In this document: positions 44,330 through 54,700 of the stretch, piece by piece | Layout of the letters: every line of letters begins with the position of its first letter | Position numbering within the stretch: position 1 is the stretch's first letter | Source: Sphaerolaimus hirsutus | Taxonomy: Eukaryota > Nematoda > Chromadorea > Monhysterida > Sphaerolaimidae | Assembly (NCBI GenBank): GCA_964036195.1 | Contig: OZ038453.1 | Location: forward strand, 28,152,997 to 28,216,996 | Direction of reading: 5' to 3' | Length of the DNA stretch: 64,000 bases | The notes under the pieces: model-generated | Database searches by the model: none | The model's input: only the letters and a program-made list of their open reading frames with translations | Told to the model about the DNA's origin: nothing | Made by a program: the position numbers and the translations under genes

Positions 44330-46500
44330 AATGAAATGTAAATACACAAATATCTGGGATGGATTGCACAAGAGTTACAGACAAGTTACGACAGAGATGG
44401 TAAGTTATAAGTAGAGTTATATTTGTGTGATACATTAAGTTACGGTTAGAGCTTGTCATTGTTTCTTTATTGACAAAGTTTGCCTTTTCACCTTTTGGCT
44501 TTCTCTATACTTGACTTGACCACTTGCAAAATTTATATAGGCCTTTGATGGTGCTACATTCTGATACAGTGGAGTTCCAACTTTTTTTCTAAGAAACTTG
44601 TCCATGCATACACAGATTCATGCAACTATTGTGAATACATCAATCTGACCAAATTCTCACACATTTTGCTGCTCTGGCACACCTGTAAAACTGTTCTTAG
44701 TTTCATTTGTGTATATTGCTTGTATGCACTCTGAATTGTATTCCACTTTCTATGACCAGGTCCTAAATTGAATATGTTAGCCTGACACTGTTGGGTTGTG
44801 TATCAGTTCCTTAATTAGAAGTTATTCTTTTCAGGAAATAGTAAAATCATCATTATTAAAGCATTCTGGAAGTTATGTTGTCTTCATAGCACATTTTTTG
44901 TATAAAAACATGTTGGTTTTTATCAAAAATATTGTTTTGAATATGATCAATGAAAATTCATATATTTATGTAACTAAATAGCAGGATTCTTCTCCAAACC
45001 ACCAGTCTGGGTTTGCAGTATTCCACAGCTCGCCCATTATAATGGAAAAATTTTTGACATCAATTATGGATACAAAAGCAGCTTGTTGCCTTTGTATCCA
45101 TTCATGATAGTAAAAAGTTAAAAAGTTAGTTAAAAAGAGTAAATTTTTGAACACAAATTACTTTTTATCATGTTATTTGTGGACTATTATGCTACTGATT
45201 GTTTCAGAGAAATATGATTATAAAGGAAAACTAATGTAAAAATCTAAAGGAGTGTGTTGTAAACCCATATTTGTGAAGCCCTTCATGTCATTTACTGCAT
45301 AATTTATAGATATGCTTCATTTGTTGCTCATTGTGCATCATTGAAAATTAAAATTAATGGTTCATTATCTTATCTGAAGTCCATTGAATGTTAATTTACT
45401 GTAAATTTATGTGATCAATATCCCTATAAATGTTGTTGATATCCTCCATTGTTTTTATTCATTAGCACATTGATGTGATAATGCCTAATTAGTAAATGTG
45501 ATTTTTGTTATTTACAATCTGCCCTATTTGCAAACCCTGCATGTATACTTACAAACCATGGTTCATCCATATTTCAAATAATAGAATCAATTGTTTTCAC
45601 CATGTATCTTCAAAATGTAGTAATCATAGCTACATTTATGTGCATCATATTATAATTCATTCATGTATGTAGTTGCTGATTGAACTGTATAAAGGTGCAG
45701 ATAAAACAGTGTAGTGCTTAAGTCAAAAGATCAGTAATAATGCAACAAATTGCCAAATGAAAATACACAAAAATCACTATAAATTGCAAAGTGTTACTCT
45801 GCCAGGGTAATTTAAATGATAGCTGACATGTTCAGGAGTCATTTGTAACGGTAGTGTGTTGCAGAACATTTTTCCTTGGTATCAGGGGTCTTGAATGGGG
45901 GGAAGTGGGGAACCCCCCCCCCCCAAACCGCCCTGCTATATATCTATCCCAGAGGCTGCTCAGCTATCTATCTATCCTAGAGGCAAAATTTTGGGCTACT
46001 ACCCCATAACCCCCCCCCCAAACGCCAGCTATCTACCTATCTGGAGCGATTGTTGCAAAACTATAGCCAATTTTCGATCAAAATCACTATTTTTCAGACC
46101 ATTTTAGATTTTCACTTCGAAAATCATGGTTCTGGTTCCTATTTGCCTATTTTCAGCTATATTTAGTACTATATGCTCTTGTATACCCATTTTGAGCATT
46201 TTTACACCTACTTTTAGCGATTTTTCTCCCTTTTCTTCCTTCTATGCCACGAAAAAGCCTATATATTGAACCACCACAACCCCCCCAAACCCCCTCCCCC
46301 CAACACCCCCCCCCCAGAAAATTTTTCAGCTATCTATCCCTCCAGAGGAGCGATTTGCTATCTATCCAACCACTCGGAGGGTCAAAATTCAAGATACCCG
46401 TGCTTGGTAGAGATTTCTTGTAACTAGGTAGTGGTCTGACATAGTAGACAGTTAGCACATTTTGTGGTTTACCTTCAAATTTTACCCTGGAGTACTGTAC
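44330..46500. other. Duplicated receptor intergenic spacer, apparently orphaned
   Basis: Sequence at 44330-44770 resembles the region upstream of gene C (57560-57990). Sequence at 44980-45830 and 46470-46500 resembles the 3' flank of gene C (50290-51720), with shared phrases such as AATTATGGATACAAAAGCAG and CTTCAAATTTTACCCTG. The part around 45595-45830 also resembles 60100-60290, downstream of gene D. So this is one more copy of the spacer that separates cluster genes, but no receptor exons adjoin its right side. Confidence 0.6.
45883..46402. mobile_element. hAT-like GATAGATAG element
   Basis: Starts CAGGGGTCTTGAATGGGG, ends AAGATACCCGTG, flanks CTTGGTAT (45875-45882) and CTTGGTAG (46403-46410). 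It is inserted in the orphan spacer. Confidence 0.75.
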
Positions 46501-46745
46501 TCACAGTATATTATAATTTGGGTGTCAACAAAACAAATTTTTATGGAAAATAAAGAAATTTTCATTTGCCTAAAAATGGAAAAAAATGCACTTGCTGGAA
46601 AATGGAAAACGTAACAATGAAAAGCCAGAAAATGGAAAATGGAAGAGTAAAATGTGCACAGAAACAGAAAAAAATTGCTGAAATTTTTCCAGAAATGAAA
46701 AATCTGCAGAAATTTTTGCTGGAAACAAAAAAAAATCAACATAAT
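46500..46745. repeat. GGAAAATGG-rich relic
   Basis: GGAAAATGGAAA-type repeats related to 16127-16736. It lies directly before the Gypsy-derived sequence. Confidence 0.5.
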
Positions 46746-46761
46746 AGAAAATAATAGTAAT

Positions 46762-48238
46762 AGTGATTACTACTGATGCTAGTGCTGATGGATCAGGAGC
46801 TATGTGAGAGCAGAAAAATGAGCAAAGCAAGTTGCAGCCAATTGCTTTTGCTAGTCGTGTGACTGCACCTGCAGAGATGCGCTATTGTGCCACTGAGTTG
46901 GAAGCGCGTGCAGTTATTTATGCACTTGAAACTTTCAGACCATACATCACTGGAGAAAAAGTGACAGTGTTTACTGATTACCATCCCTTGACACAGCTGT
47001 TTCAGAAAAACTACCCATCGCATAGGCTCTACCGCTGGTGTCTGGTGTTACAGCAGTTTGATGTAAAATTATGCTACAAACCAGACATCAAAAACCTGGT
47101 AGCTGATGCTCTGTCCAGGGCACCTGCTGGCACAATTCCAGTTCGCATGGGGGGAAATGACTCCATTGACCAGCCAGAAGTCACACTTGATACAGTGTGC
47201 AACATCAATTTCATCAGTGTGTCACACATGTTAGCCAAATTGGCTACACCAAAGGTAAGTGCTGTGCACAACATTGAATTAGCAAATGACAAAGAGTGCA
47301 TGGAAATGTTGCACTGGCATCATGAAGGGCGCTGGGCAGCCAAGAAAACATACCAGCGCCTGAGATGGTTCTATGGCCATATAACATGGCCCACACTTGC
47401 AGCAGATGTGCAAGAATATTGCAAAAATTGCAACACATGCAAGCAGCGATCAAATCGCTATGAGGTGCTGCCACTGATTCCAAGGCCACCTCCTGACCAG
47501 CCACGTCGTCTCTGGCACATGGATTTTTCCACGTTCATGCCAAACAGCTACAAAGGGCCAAAATATTGCCTTGTTGCAATTGATGCCATGTCCCGCTTTG
47601 TTGAGCTTAGGTACTGCAATGCAACTGATGCAAAAAGTGCAGTCAAACTGTACAGTGAAATTGTTGCTAGGCATGGGGTTCCAGAAGAAATTGTGACTGA
47701 TAGTGGGACCCATTTTAAGTGCTGCAAATTTGAATCTGCTTTGCAGAAGCCCCTAACACTTCTGCATGTGACAGCACCTGGTTCCAAAACCAGCAATGGC
47801 ATCTGTGAAAGAGCCATACGCACACTGCAAGATGTGCTATCAAAGAAAAGAGCTGATGACCACCGAGCCTGGCACCTGATCCTGCCTGATGCAGTGGCTG
47901 CCTACAATGCTACAGAGCATTCTGCAACAGGTGTGTCACCATTTGATGCTCATTATGGTCCAAAGCGTGCAACAACTGGGCATGAGTTTGAAGTTGCAGC
48001 AAACTCTGCTTATGTCACAAATCCCACCACCAAGTTCAAAATAGGTAATACCATTTTTGTGAAGGATACACCTGCTATGGGAAGTCATAAAGCAAAATTG
48101 GACTTACCCAACTCAAAGGAGGGGGAAATTGTGTTGTTCCCATTTCCCAAGGCTGCAACCATCAAATTTAGTAATGGTAAAATGTGTGTTGTCCCCATCA
48201 ACATTGTGCAGCCCCGTTCTGTAGGCTTGGGTACTTAG
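46762..48238 (+). pseudogene. Gypsy RNase H-integrase fragment, 5' truncated
   Basis: RNase H begins near 46762 (ITTDASADGSGAM) with an in-frame TGA at 46805-46807. It then continues as a 468-codon frame: IAFASRVTAPAEMRYCATEL, VFTDYHPL and NLVADALSRAP (RNase H end); CKNCNTCKQ (integrase Zn-binding region); FSTFMPNSYKGPKYCLVAID, IVTDSGTHFK and SNGICERAIRTL (D, D, E of the core); and a C-terminal basic domain ending PRSVGLGT. The family role is integration of a Ty3/Gypsy element into DNA. gag, protease and RT are absent upstream, where A-rich repeat sequence abuts. It is a different family from the element in gene B. Confidence 0.85.
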
Positions 48239-48536
48239 GAGCAGTGATATGGAGTGGAGCAACAGGAAAGCAGTCAAGGAATTTAGGACCAAAACAGGTG
48301 ATATTGTGATTTAATGTAGTTTAGGTATCTGAGGACAAATACTTCCTGCACCCCCCCCCATTCAAGACCCCTGCTTCTAGTGATAAAAGTGATCCTAGGC
48401 ATAAAGCATTGAATTAACAAAAAGTTCATCTAGTGAAATGTGTGCGATCCTCTTTCCCATTTCATTGTTTAAATAGTTGATAGCTGAGCCCCACAAGGCA
48501 TCAGCCAGCACCCGAGCAGCCAATGAACCTGCCAAA
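48239..48536 (+). repeat. Gypsy LTR (first copy)
   Basis: About 300 bases directly after the integrase stop. It is a direct repeat of 49883-50172: both contain GTAGTTTAGGTAT and end near CACCCGAGCAGCCAATGAAC. An insert-like CCCCCCCCATTCAAGACCCC at about 48352-48371 matches the end of the GATAGATAG hAT-like family and is absent from the second copy. Confidence 0.65.
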
Positions 48537-48538
48537 AA

Positions 48539-49528
48539 GTGCAAATGAAGCCAAAAACTGGCTCAAAAGTCAGTCAGCCATGTGCCTATTTGAATGGCAC
48601 ACAGTTTGACACCTGTTGCCCGGACAGTGGTGCTGATGTGACTGTGGTGACTGAAAATGTGGTCAAAAGGCTTGGCTTGATGCCAAGGCCCACCAAGCAC
48701 AAACTGTTTGCTGCCAATCAGACACCAATTGAAACAAAAGGATGTGTAGACATCCAAATTGACTATGCAGGTGGCACAGCCATGCATACATGTCAGATTT
48801 CAAATGAAATTGACTATGATGTCCTGTTGGGACAAGATGTGATGCCAAAATTGGGCATTTACATGAGAGCAGCAGATGGCAGTAATTTGTTGCCAGAGGC
48901 CAAAAATGTGCCTGTCACCAATGCCATACAAAGGCAGTTGATCAAACACTACAATTTGGGCAGTGATGACCAGTCAGCACTGGTCATATTTTCTGACAAA
49001 CAGGGTCAGCCAATGCATGCTGCCCATGTGCCATTGCACAAAAATGAGCCACCCACAGAAGTGCTCATAGGCCAAGTGCAAAATTTGGACAAAAGTGAAT
49101 GGGCAAAAATGCTCAATATTGGCAACTGCTCAGATGCAGAAAAAGCCAACTTAGTGGGGGCACTGTTTGAGCTGTGTCATGCATTCAGCTCAATGTACAA
49201 AACAGATGCATGCCAAAATGTGGATGAAATCGGATGCACAGATGTGGAACATGAAATTGACACAGGTGACACCCTGCCATTCAGAGTTCCACCAAGGCGC
49301 ATTCCACTTAGCCTGCATCCAGAAGTAGAAAAAATGCTCAAGGAATTGCTTGACCAAGGGTGCATTGTGCCATCAAACAGCAATTACAGCAGTGCTTTTG
49401 TGCTTGTAAACAGTGGCTGCCTATTGGATGACCACCGAGCCTGGCACCTGATCCTGCCTGATGCAGCGGCTACCTACAATGCTACAGAGCATTCTGCTAC
49501 AGGTGTGTCACCATTTGAAGCTCATTAG
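48539..49528 (+). pseudogene. Gypsy protease-RT start fused to integrase by deletion
   Basis: A 329-codon frame starts with a retroviral-type aspartic protease (CCPDSGADVTVVTENVVKRL, with DSG active site; DYDVLLGQDVM) and runs into the start of RT (VPPRRIPLSLHPEVEKMLKE). At about 49427 it switches to integrase sequence (DDHRAWHLILPDAAATYN), which in the neighbouring copy lies near codon 345 of the 468-codon frame. The catalytic RT, RNase H and most of integrase are therefore deleted. It ends at a TAG near 49528 where the neighbour reads through. It is dead as an element. Confidence 0.85.
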
Positions 49529-49882
49529 GGTTCAAAGCATGCAACAACTGGGCATGAGTTTGAAGTTGCACCATTTTGGCATTTTGGCATCAAATTTTGG
49601 CAACAGATCAATGAGAGGGTGGCAAATGCCCAGAAGAAAGCAGCAAACTCTGATTATGTCACAAATCCCACCACCAAGTTCAAAATAGGTGATACCATTT
49701 TTGTGAAGGATACACCTGCTATGGGAAGTCATAAAGCAAAATTGGACTTACCCAACTCAAAGGAGGGGGAAATTGTTTTGTTCCCATCTCCCAATGCTGC
49801 AACCATCAAATTTAGTAATGGTAAAATGTGTGTTGTCCCCATTAACATGCTGCAGCCCCGTTCTGTGGGCTTGGGTATGTAG
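49529..49882 (+). pseudogene. Integrase C-terminal remnant of the second Gypsy copy
   Basis: The sequence after the stop repeats the tail of the 46762-48238 frame (TTKFKIGDTIFVKDTPAMG, ending PRSVGLGM), followed at once by the LTR. A short HFGIL/WQQINERVANAQKKAAN stretch missing from the first copy suggests the first copy carries a small deletion there. Confidence 0.8.
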
Positions 49883-50172
49883 GAGCAGTGATGTGGGCAG
49901 GAGCAACAGGAGATCAGTAAGGAATTTAGGATCAAAACAGGTGATTTAGTGATTTGATGTAGTTTAGGTATTTGAGGCCAAATACTTCCTGCACCCCCCA
50001 AGGAGTTAGCAGTGACTTCTAGTGATAAAAGTGATCCTACGCACACAGCATTGAATTAACAAAAAGTTTATCTTGTGATGCGTGTGTGATAATGTTTCCC
50101 ATTTCATTGTTTAAATAGTTGATAGCTGAGCCCCACAAGGCATCAGCCAGCACCCGAGCAGCCAATGAACCA
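49883..50172 (+). repeat. Gypsy LTR (second copy)
   Basis: Direct repeat of 48239-48536, roughly 90% identical by eye. It lies between the integrase tail and the duplicated receptor 3' flank. Confidence 0.65.
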
Positions 50173-50289
50173 GCAACCAACAACCAGCTTCACCAACTGA
50201 ATTGCTCTAAAGTGATGTAAATGGTTATGGGTGTGTCTGTCTGATTCCTTTTGCCAATATCACAACAAAAGATGAAAGGCATTATATTT

Positions 50290-51775
50290 ATGTAACAAGT
50301 AGCAAGATTTTCCACCATACTATGGATTTGCAGTATTCTACACCTTGCACAGTTTAATAGACATTTTTGGACATCAATTATGGATACAAAAGCAGCTTGT
50401 AGTTGGTTTGTATCCATTCACCTCTGTGTTATTCATTCACAATACTTTCCTGATTATTCAGAGTGATGAGTGACAAAAATGAATTCTTTGGACACTTTTA
50501 CTTTTTATTATGTTATTTGTCACTATTTCACTACTAATATAAATCAGTTTCAATTACAGCTCAGCAGCATTTATTGTGAAATGATGACGTAAAATTATCT
50601 CATAAAACTGATTACATCAAAATAGGCAGAGATACAGAATTTAAGTTTCAGAATTAGATTGTTCTAGTAATTGTGTGTTATATCCCAAAACACTAAGAAA
50701 ATTATTATCATTTAATAAGTCATAAATTTTATGTCAAAATTTACATATTTTACATAAACATTTTATGTCAACAACAAAATGTTGATGTACAATTAATAAC
50801 AACTTCAATAATGATTATTTTATTTTAAAAAATTGGGACATAACACACAATTACTAGAAATATCTACTTCTGAAATTTCAACGCTGTACCTTTGTATATT
50901 TTGATGTAATCAGTTTTATGACATAATTTTACGTCATCATTTCATGTCAAATGCTGCTGAGCTGTAATCCTGGCTTTATGAACAATAATAAAAAACAAAT
51001 TTAAAAATTTTAAGTAGTGGGTTGTGGAATGGTTTTAATCATATTTTCAAAGCCTGGCATGTCATTTACTTTAGTCGAAATTTCATTGATGTGCCTCATT
51101 CAGTGTTCATGATTGCAAATGCAAAACCCATTGTTCATCATCTGATCTAAAATTAAGCAGTGTTAATTCATTTTTGTGCCTGTTGTCATTATTCCTACAA
51201 ATATTGTTGTTATCCCTCCATTGTTGTATTCATTTGCACATTAGTGTGATAATGCATTCATAGGTAGTAAAAGTGGGGTTTCATGTGCACTCTCCAAAAC
51301 ATTATCCAATTTCAAATAAATTATCCACTTGTATTTTTCCCCTGCCATGTATCTTCAAGATCTAGTAATTGTAGCTATATGTGCATAATATTATTTTTCA
51401 TGCACTTATGTAGTAACAGATTGAACTAAATAATCTGCAGATACAACAGTGCTAAAGACATCAAAAGTAAAAAGATCAGTGATAATGCATCAAATCAGCC
51501 AAATGAAAATACACAAAAAAAATCACTATAAATTGGAGAATGTTTTGCTGTTGTGATATATTAGATGGTAGCTGAATTGTTCAGTAGTTTTTGTTACAGT
51601 AAAGTATTGCATAAATCTTTTTGTATTTTATATAGATTTCGTAAAACTAGTGGTGACATAGTATACAGCTAGTATAGTTTGGGGTTTACCTTCAAATTTT
51701 ACCCTGCAGTACCTACCATACTGAAGAAACATTACAATCTGCATATGAACATGTGGAAACTTGTTCATATATTTT
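50290..51775. other. 3' flank of receptor gene C
   Basis: Downstream of the gene C stop on the minus strand, and homologous to 44980-46500. It presumably contains the gene C 3' UTR. No gene was recognised. It hosts the foldback at 50554-50967. Confidence 0.5.
50554..50967. mobile_element. Foldback element with TTACAGCTCAGCAGCATTT ends
   Basis: TTACAGCTCAGCAGCATTT and its complement (with an internal mismatch) at 50949-50967 bound long inverted arms sharing GATTACATCAAAATA and GTGTGTTAT. It is absent from the homologous spacer at 44980-45830, so it inserted after that duplication. Confidence 0.75.
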
Positions 51776-54700
51776 TCACATTGGTCCATGTGAAAATATC
51801 ACATACAGACATAAATTGATCACATGTGAAATGAATAAGAAGAATAAATCCAATCTCAGACAGATAATTGTCCACTTGTCAACTCCTGGACCCAGTTTTG
51901 TATCAATTTCTATCATCATTTCTTTTATTGATTGAAGTTGGCACAGCATTTCACTGGTCTGAAGTAGATTTTTCAAGGTGGCTGTTAATTTTTGTCATAC
52001 CTTGTATTTATTTTGCCTATGAGTAAGCTTGTTGATATTGGAATGTCACTGACTCTAGGCAATTGAAATACTTATACATAAGCAATTCAATGTTGATTTC
52101 CTAAATATATTTCCAATCCTCAAAATGAAGGATATATCCTGATTTTTAATGGGGGTCACTTTTTTACAGAGCCTGCTAAATACAGATGGATACATTCTTG
52201 TTCCTTAGTGTATCAGTTACCAATTCAGGTATACCAACCATAAACTCAAGTTTGTTCCTTTTATCATCCTGTGTGTTTTTCCTTTGCTGAGTTATTGTTG
52301 ATTCAGTCATGATGCTGGTTTTGTCAGTGATAGGTGTCTCCAGTTCACTGACATTGCAACTTTTGAGCTGTAATGTTTAAATACAGTTTGAAAAAAACAC
52401 AGTTGTAATTTGCTTTGATGGATCAAATATCCCAAATTGACAATGGCACACTCTGTTCTACCACAGGAGGTTTCAAATAGACAATATGCCTTGTCACAAA
52501 TGCAGTATGATGCACGGACTTTTAGTCACAACACCCTGTCCCAGCATCTAGCCCTTGTTTATTTATGTTTTAACAATAGTTGGTTTGAAATCTAGTTTCA
52601 CATCTACTTTAAAAAATATGATGTGGCTGCTATTGTGACTGCTATGCTGATATTCCAGTGACACATAGCAATATTGTGAATATTTTGTATATATGGTGTC
52701 GAGTTGTATTTGATAAAAAATTTAATTGCATCCTTTTTTACCCCAATCACTGTGTCATTTTATTGTATTGGGATGGACAGGTCCACAATTAATATGACCA
52801 CAATTGAGAAATTGAAATCAAAACATTTTAGTAACCACAGCATAGAGAACACAGCATGGCTGCAATTCAATGTATTCATTTCTTATCAACAATTTCAGAG
52901 AAATCCATCCACACTTACACAACACAATGTGAGCAGCCATGAAGGAGGTTCATAGCCCATGGTTCCCAGTGCCTGCAAATAGACAAGCACAGTGGCAATA
53001 AATGTCACTATGCCACAAATGAATTCTTGGTATACCATGTATATTCCTGCAATGTAGTTAATGAAAATTGGAAATTTTCAAAAATTGGAGTGTCAAAAAA
53101 GCTAATGATGCATCACCTAAAAATGATAAATTGGTTCCTCCCTTGGGCATGGATGAAGTGACAGTGATCAGAAGTAAACCATGTGCCATCATTCCTGTCA
53201 GTCCAATATTTACCTGCAAATCAGCCATCTGCTTATTTTTGCATTCACTTCAGATTATATTTATGTCACACCAGATATAATGTGTTTTACTTTTATTTTT
53301 AATGGTGACATTTTGAATATAAAAATTTTATGGTGTAAAATGTATTTATCCTAAGCACAAATGTAATTGCTGAAACATATATAAACCTTTGATAACTATT
53401 TTAGGAGAATATCAACTTGCCAGTTGGTCTATATTTACTCTCAATGTCAATAAGTAGGTGAAAGACATAAAAGATGTGGTGTTTTCTAAATTACAGTTAT
53501 ACACTCTGGTGTGTTGCATACTGCTACTCAAATCTCACTACTCTGTAACATAATGCAAACAGTAATGCAATCAATAATTGAATGCTTCTCAGCTGTCCAC
53601 TTTCTATAAAAGTATTTAATGTTGACAAAATTTTGAGAAAGTATTGAAATTATCAAGTGAAGTAATATTGAAAAATGGAAAAGCCAGTCCTCAAATTTCA
53701 TTTGTTTAATTATTTTCCTTCATAACATTATTTATTATTCACATTTTTTCCATTCTATGGAGTTTTCAAAAAGCAGTAAATTTAGCTTATCATGGAATTT
53801 AGTCAAAAATATTATTAGTTTTCACCTTTTGCACCCTGAGTAGACTGCTCTCATCCGGAGTGAATACACCAAAGAGTATTATCATTGTTATGAGCATTTC
53901 TGGTAGCATGATAATCATTATGTAATAGTATGGATTCCTTTTGACACAAAATGACATTACAGCACGGTCCCAAGTGCCTGCAACAACACCACTGAAGTTC
54001 TGCTGTGTCAATACAACTTTGGCTGAATCAACTCTCCATTCTGAAAAAAATGAAAGGTGAATAAAGATAATTTTGTTATAATGCTATTTTGATCAAAACC
54101 TCACAATTCAAACATAATTAACCTGTATTACTATGAGTTTCCACAATACCTATACTAAAATCTGCATTCATGATTCTGATATATGATGCACTGTATGACC
54201 ATCACTGATGGCAAAAATCCCCTGTTTTAATCGCTGTGGCATCAACACATTGATCAGACTAGTTACTTTGTAAAGAATATTACTATATTGTTTATCCAGG
54301 CTGCAGACACTCGAATTGGTCTGCCAAGTGTTATGCACTTATACCATTGGAACTTACACCAATGTCAATTGTGCCTTGGCATGGAGCCAAAAACTGAGTT
54401 TTCAGTTTTCTAAAAAGCAAGCACCATCCAGGGTCTTGAATGGGGGTGGGTGGGGGGTTGGTTACCCCCCCCCATACCACCCAGCTATCTATCTATCCCG
54501 GAGGCAAAATTTTGGGCTACTACCCCTAAACCCCCACCCCCAAATCGCTCAGCTATCTACCTATCTGGAGCGATGTTTGTGAAACTATACCCCAATTTTC
54601 ACTCAAAGTTGCTATTAGTCATACCTTTTTATAGATTTTCACCTCCAAAATACTAGTTTTTGTTCCTATTTACCTATTTTCAGCTATTTTTAGTACTATT

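Noticed and set aside
46832..48238. 468-codon frame considered as an intact host gene
   Set aside because: Its content is RNase H end plus full integrase of a Gypsy element, with an in-frame stop just upstream and an LTR directly after.
54160..54230. In-frame TGA in gene C where gene D has a cysteine codon, suggesting selenocysteine or a nonsense mutation
   Set aside because: Comparison with genes A and B shows that this stretch is the end of an intron (gene B has TACAG just before GTCATAC), so the TGA is probably not coding.
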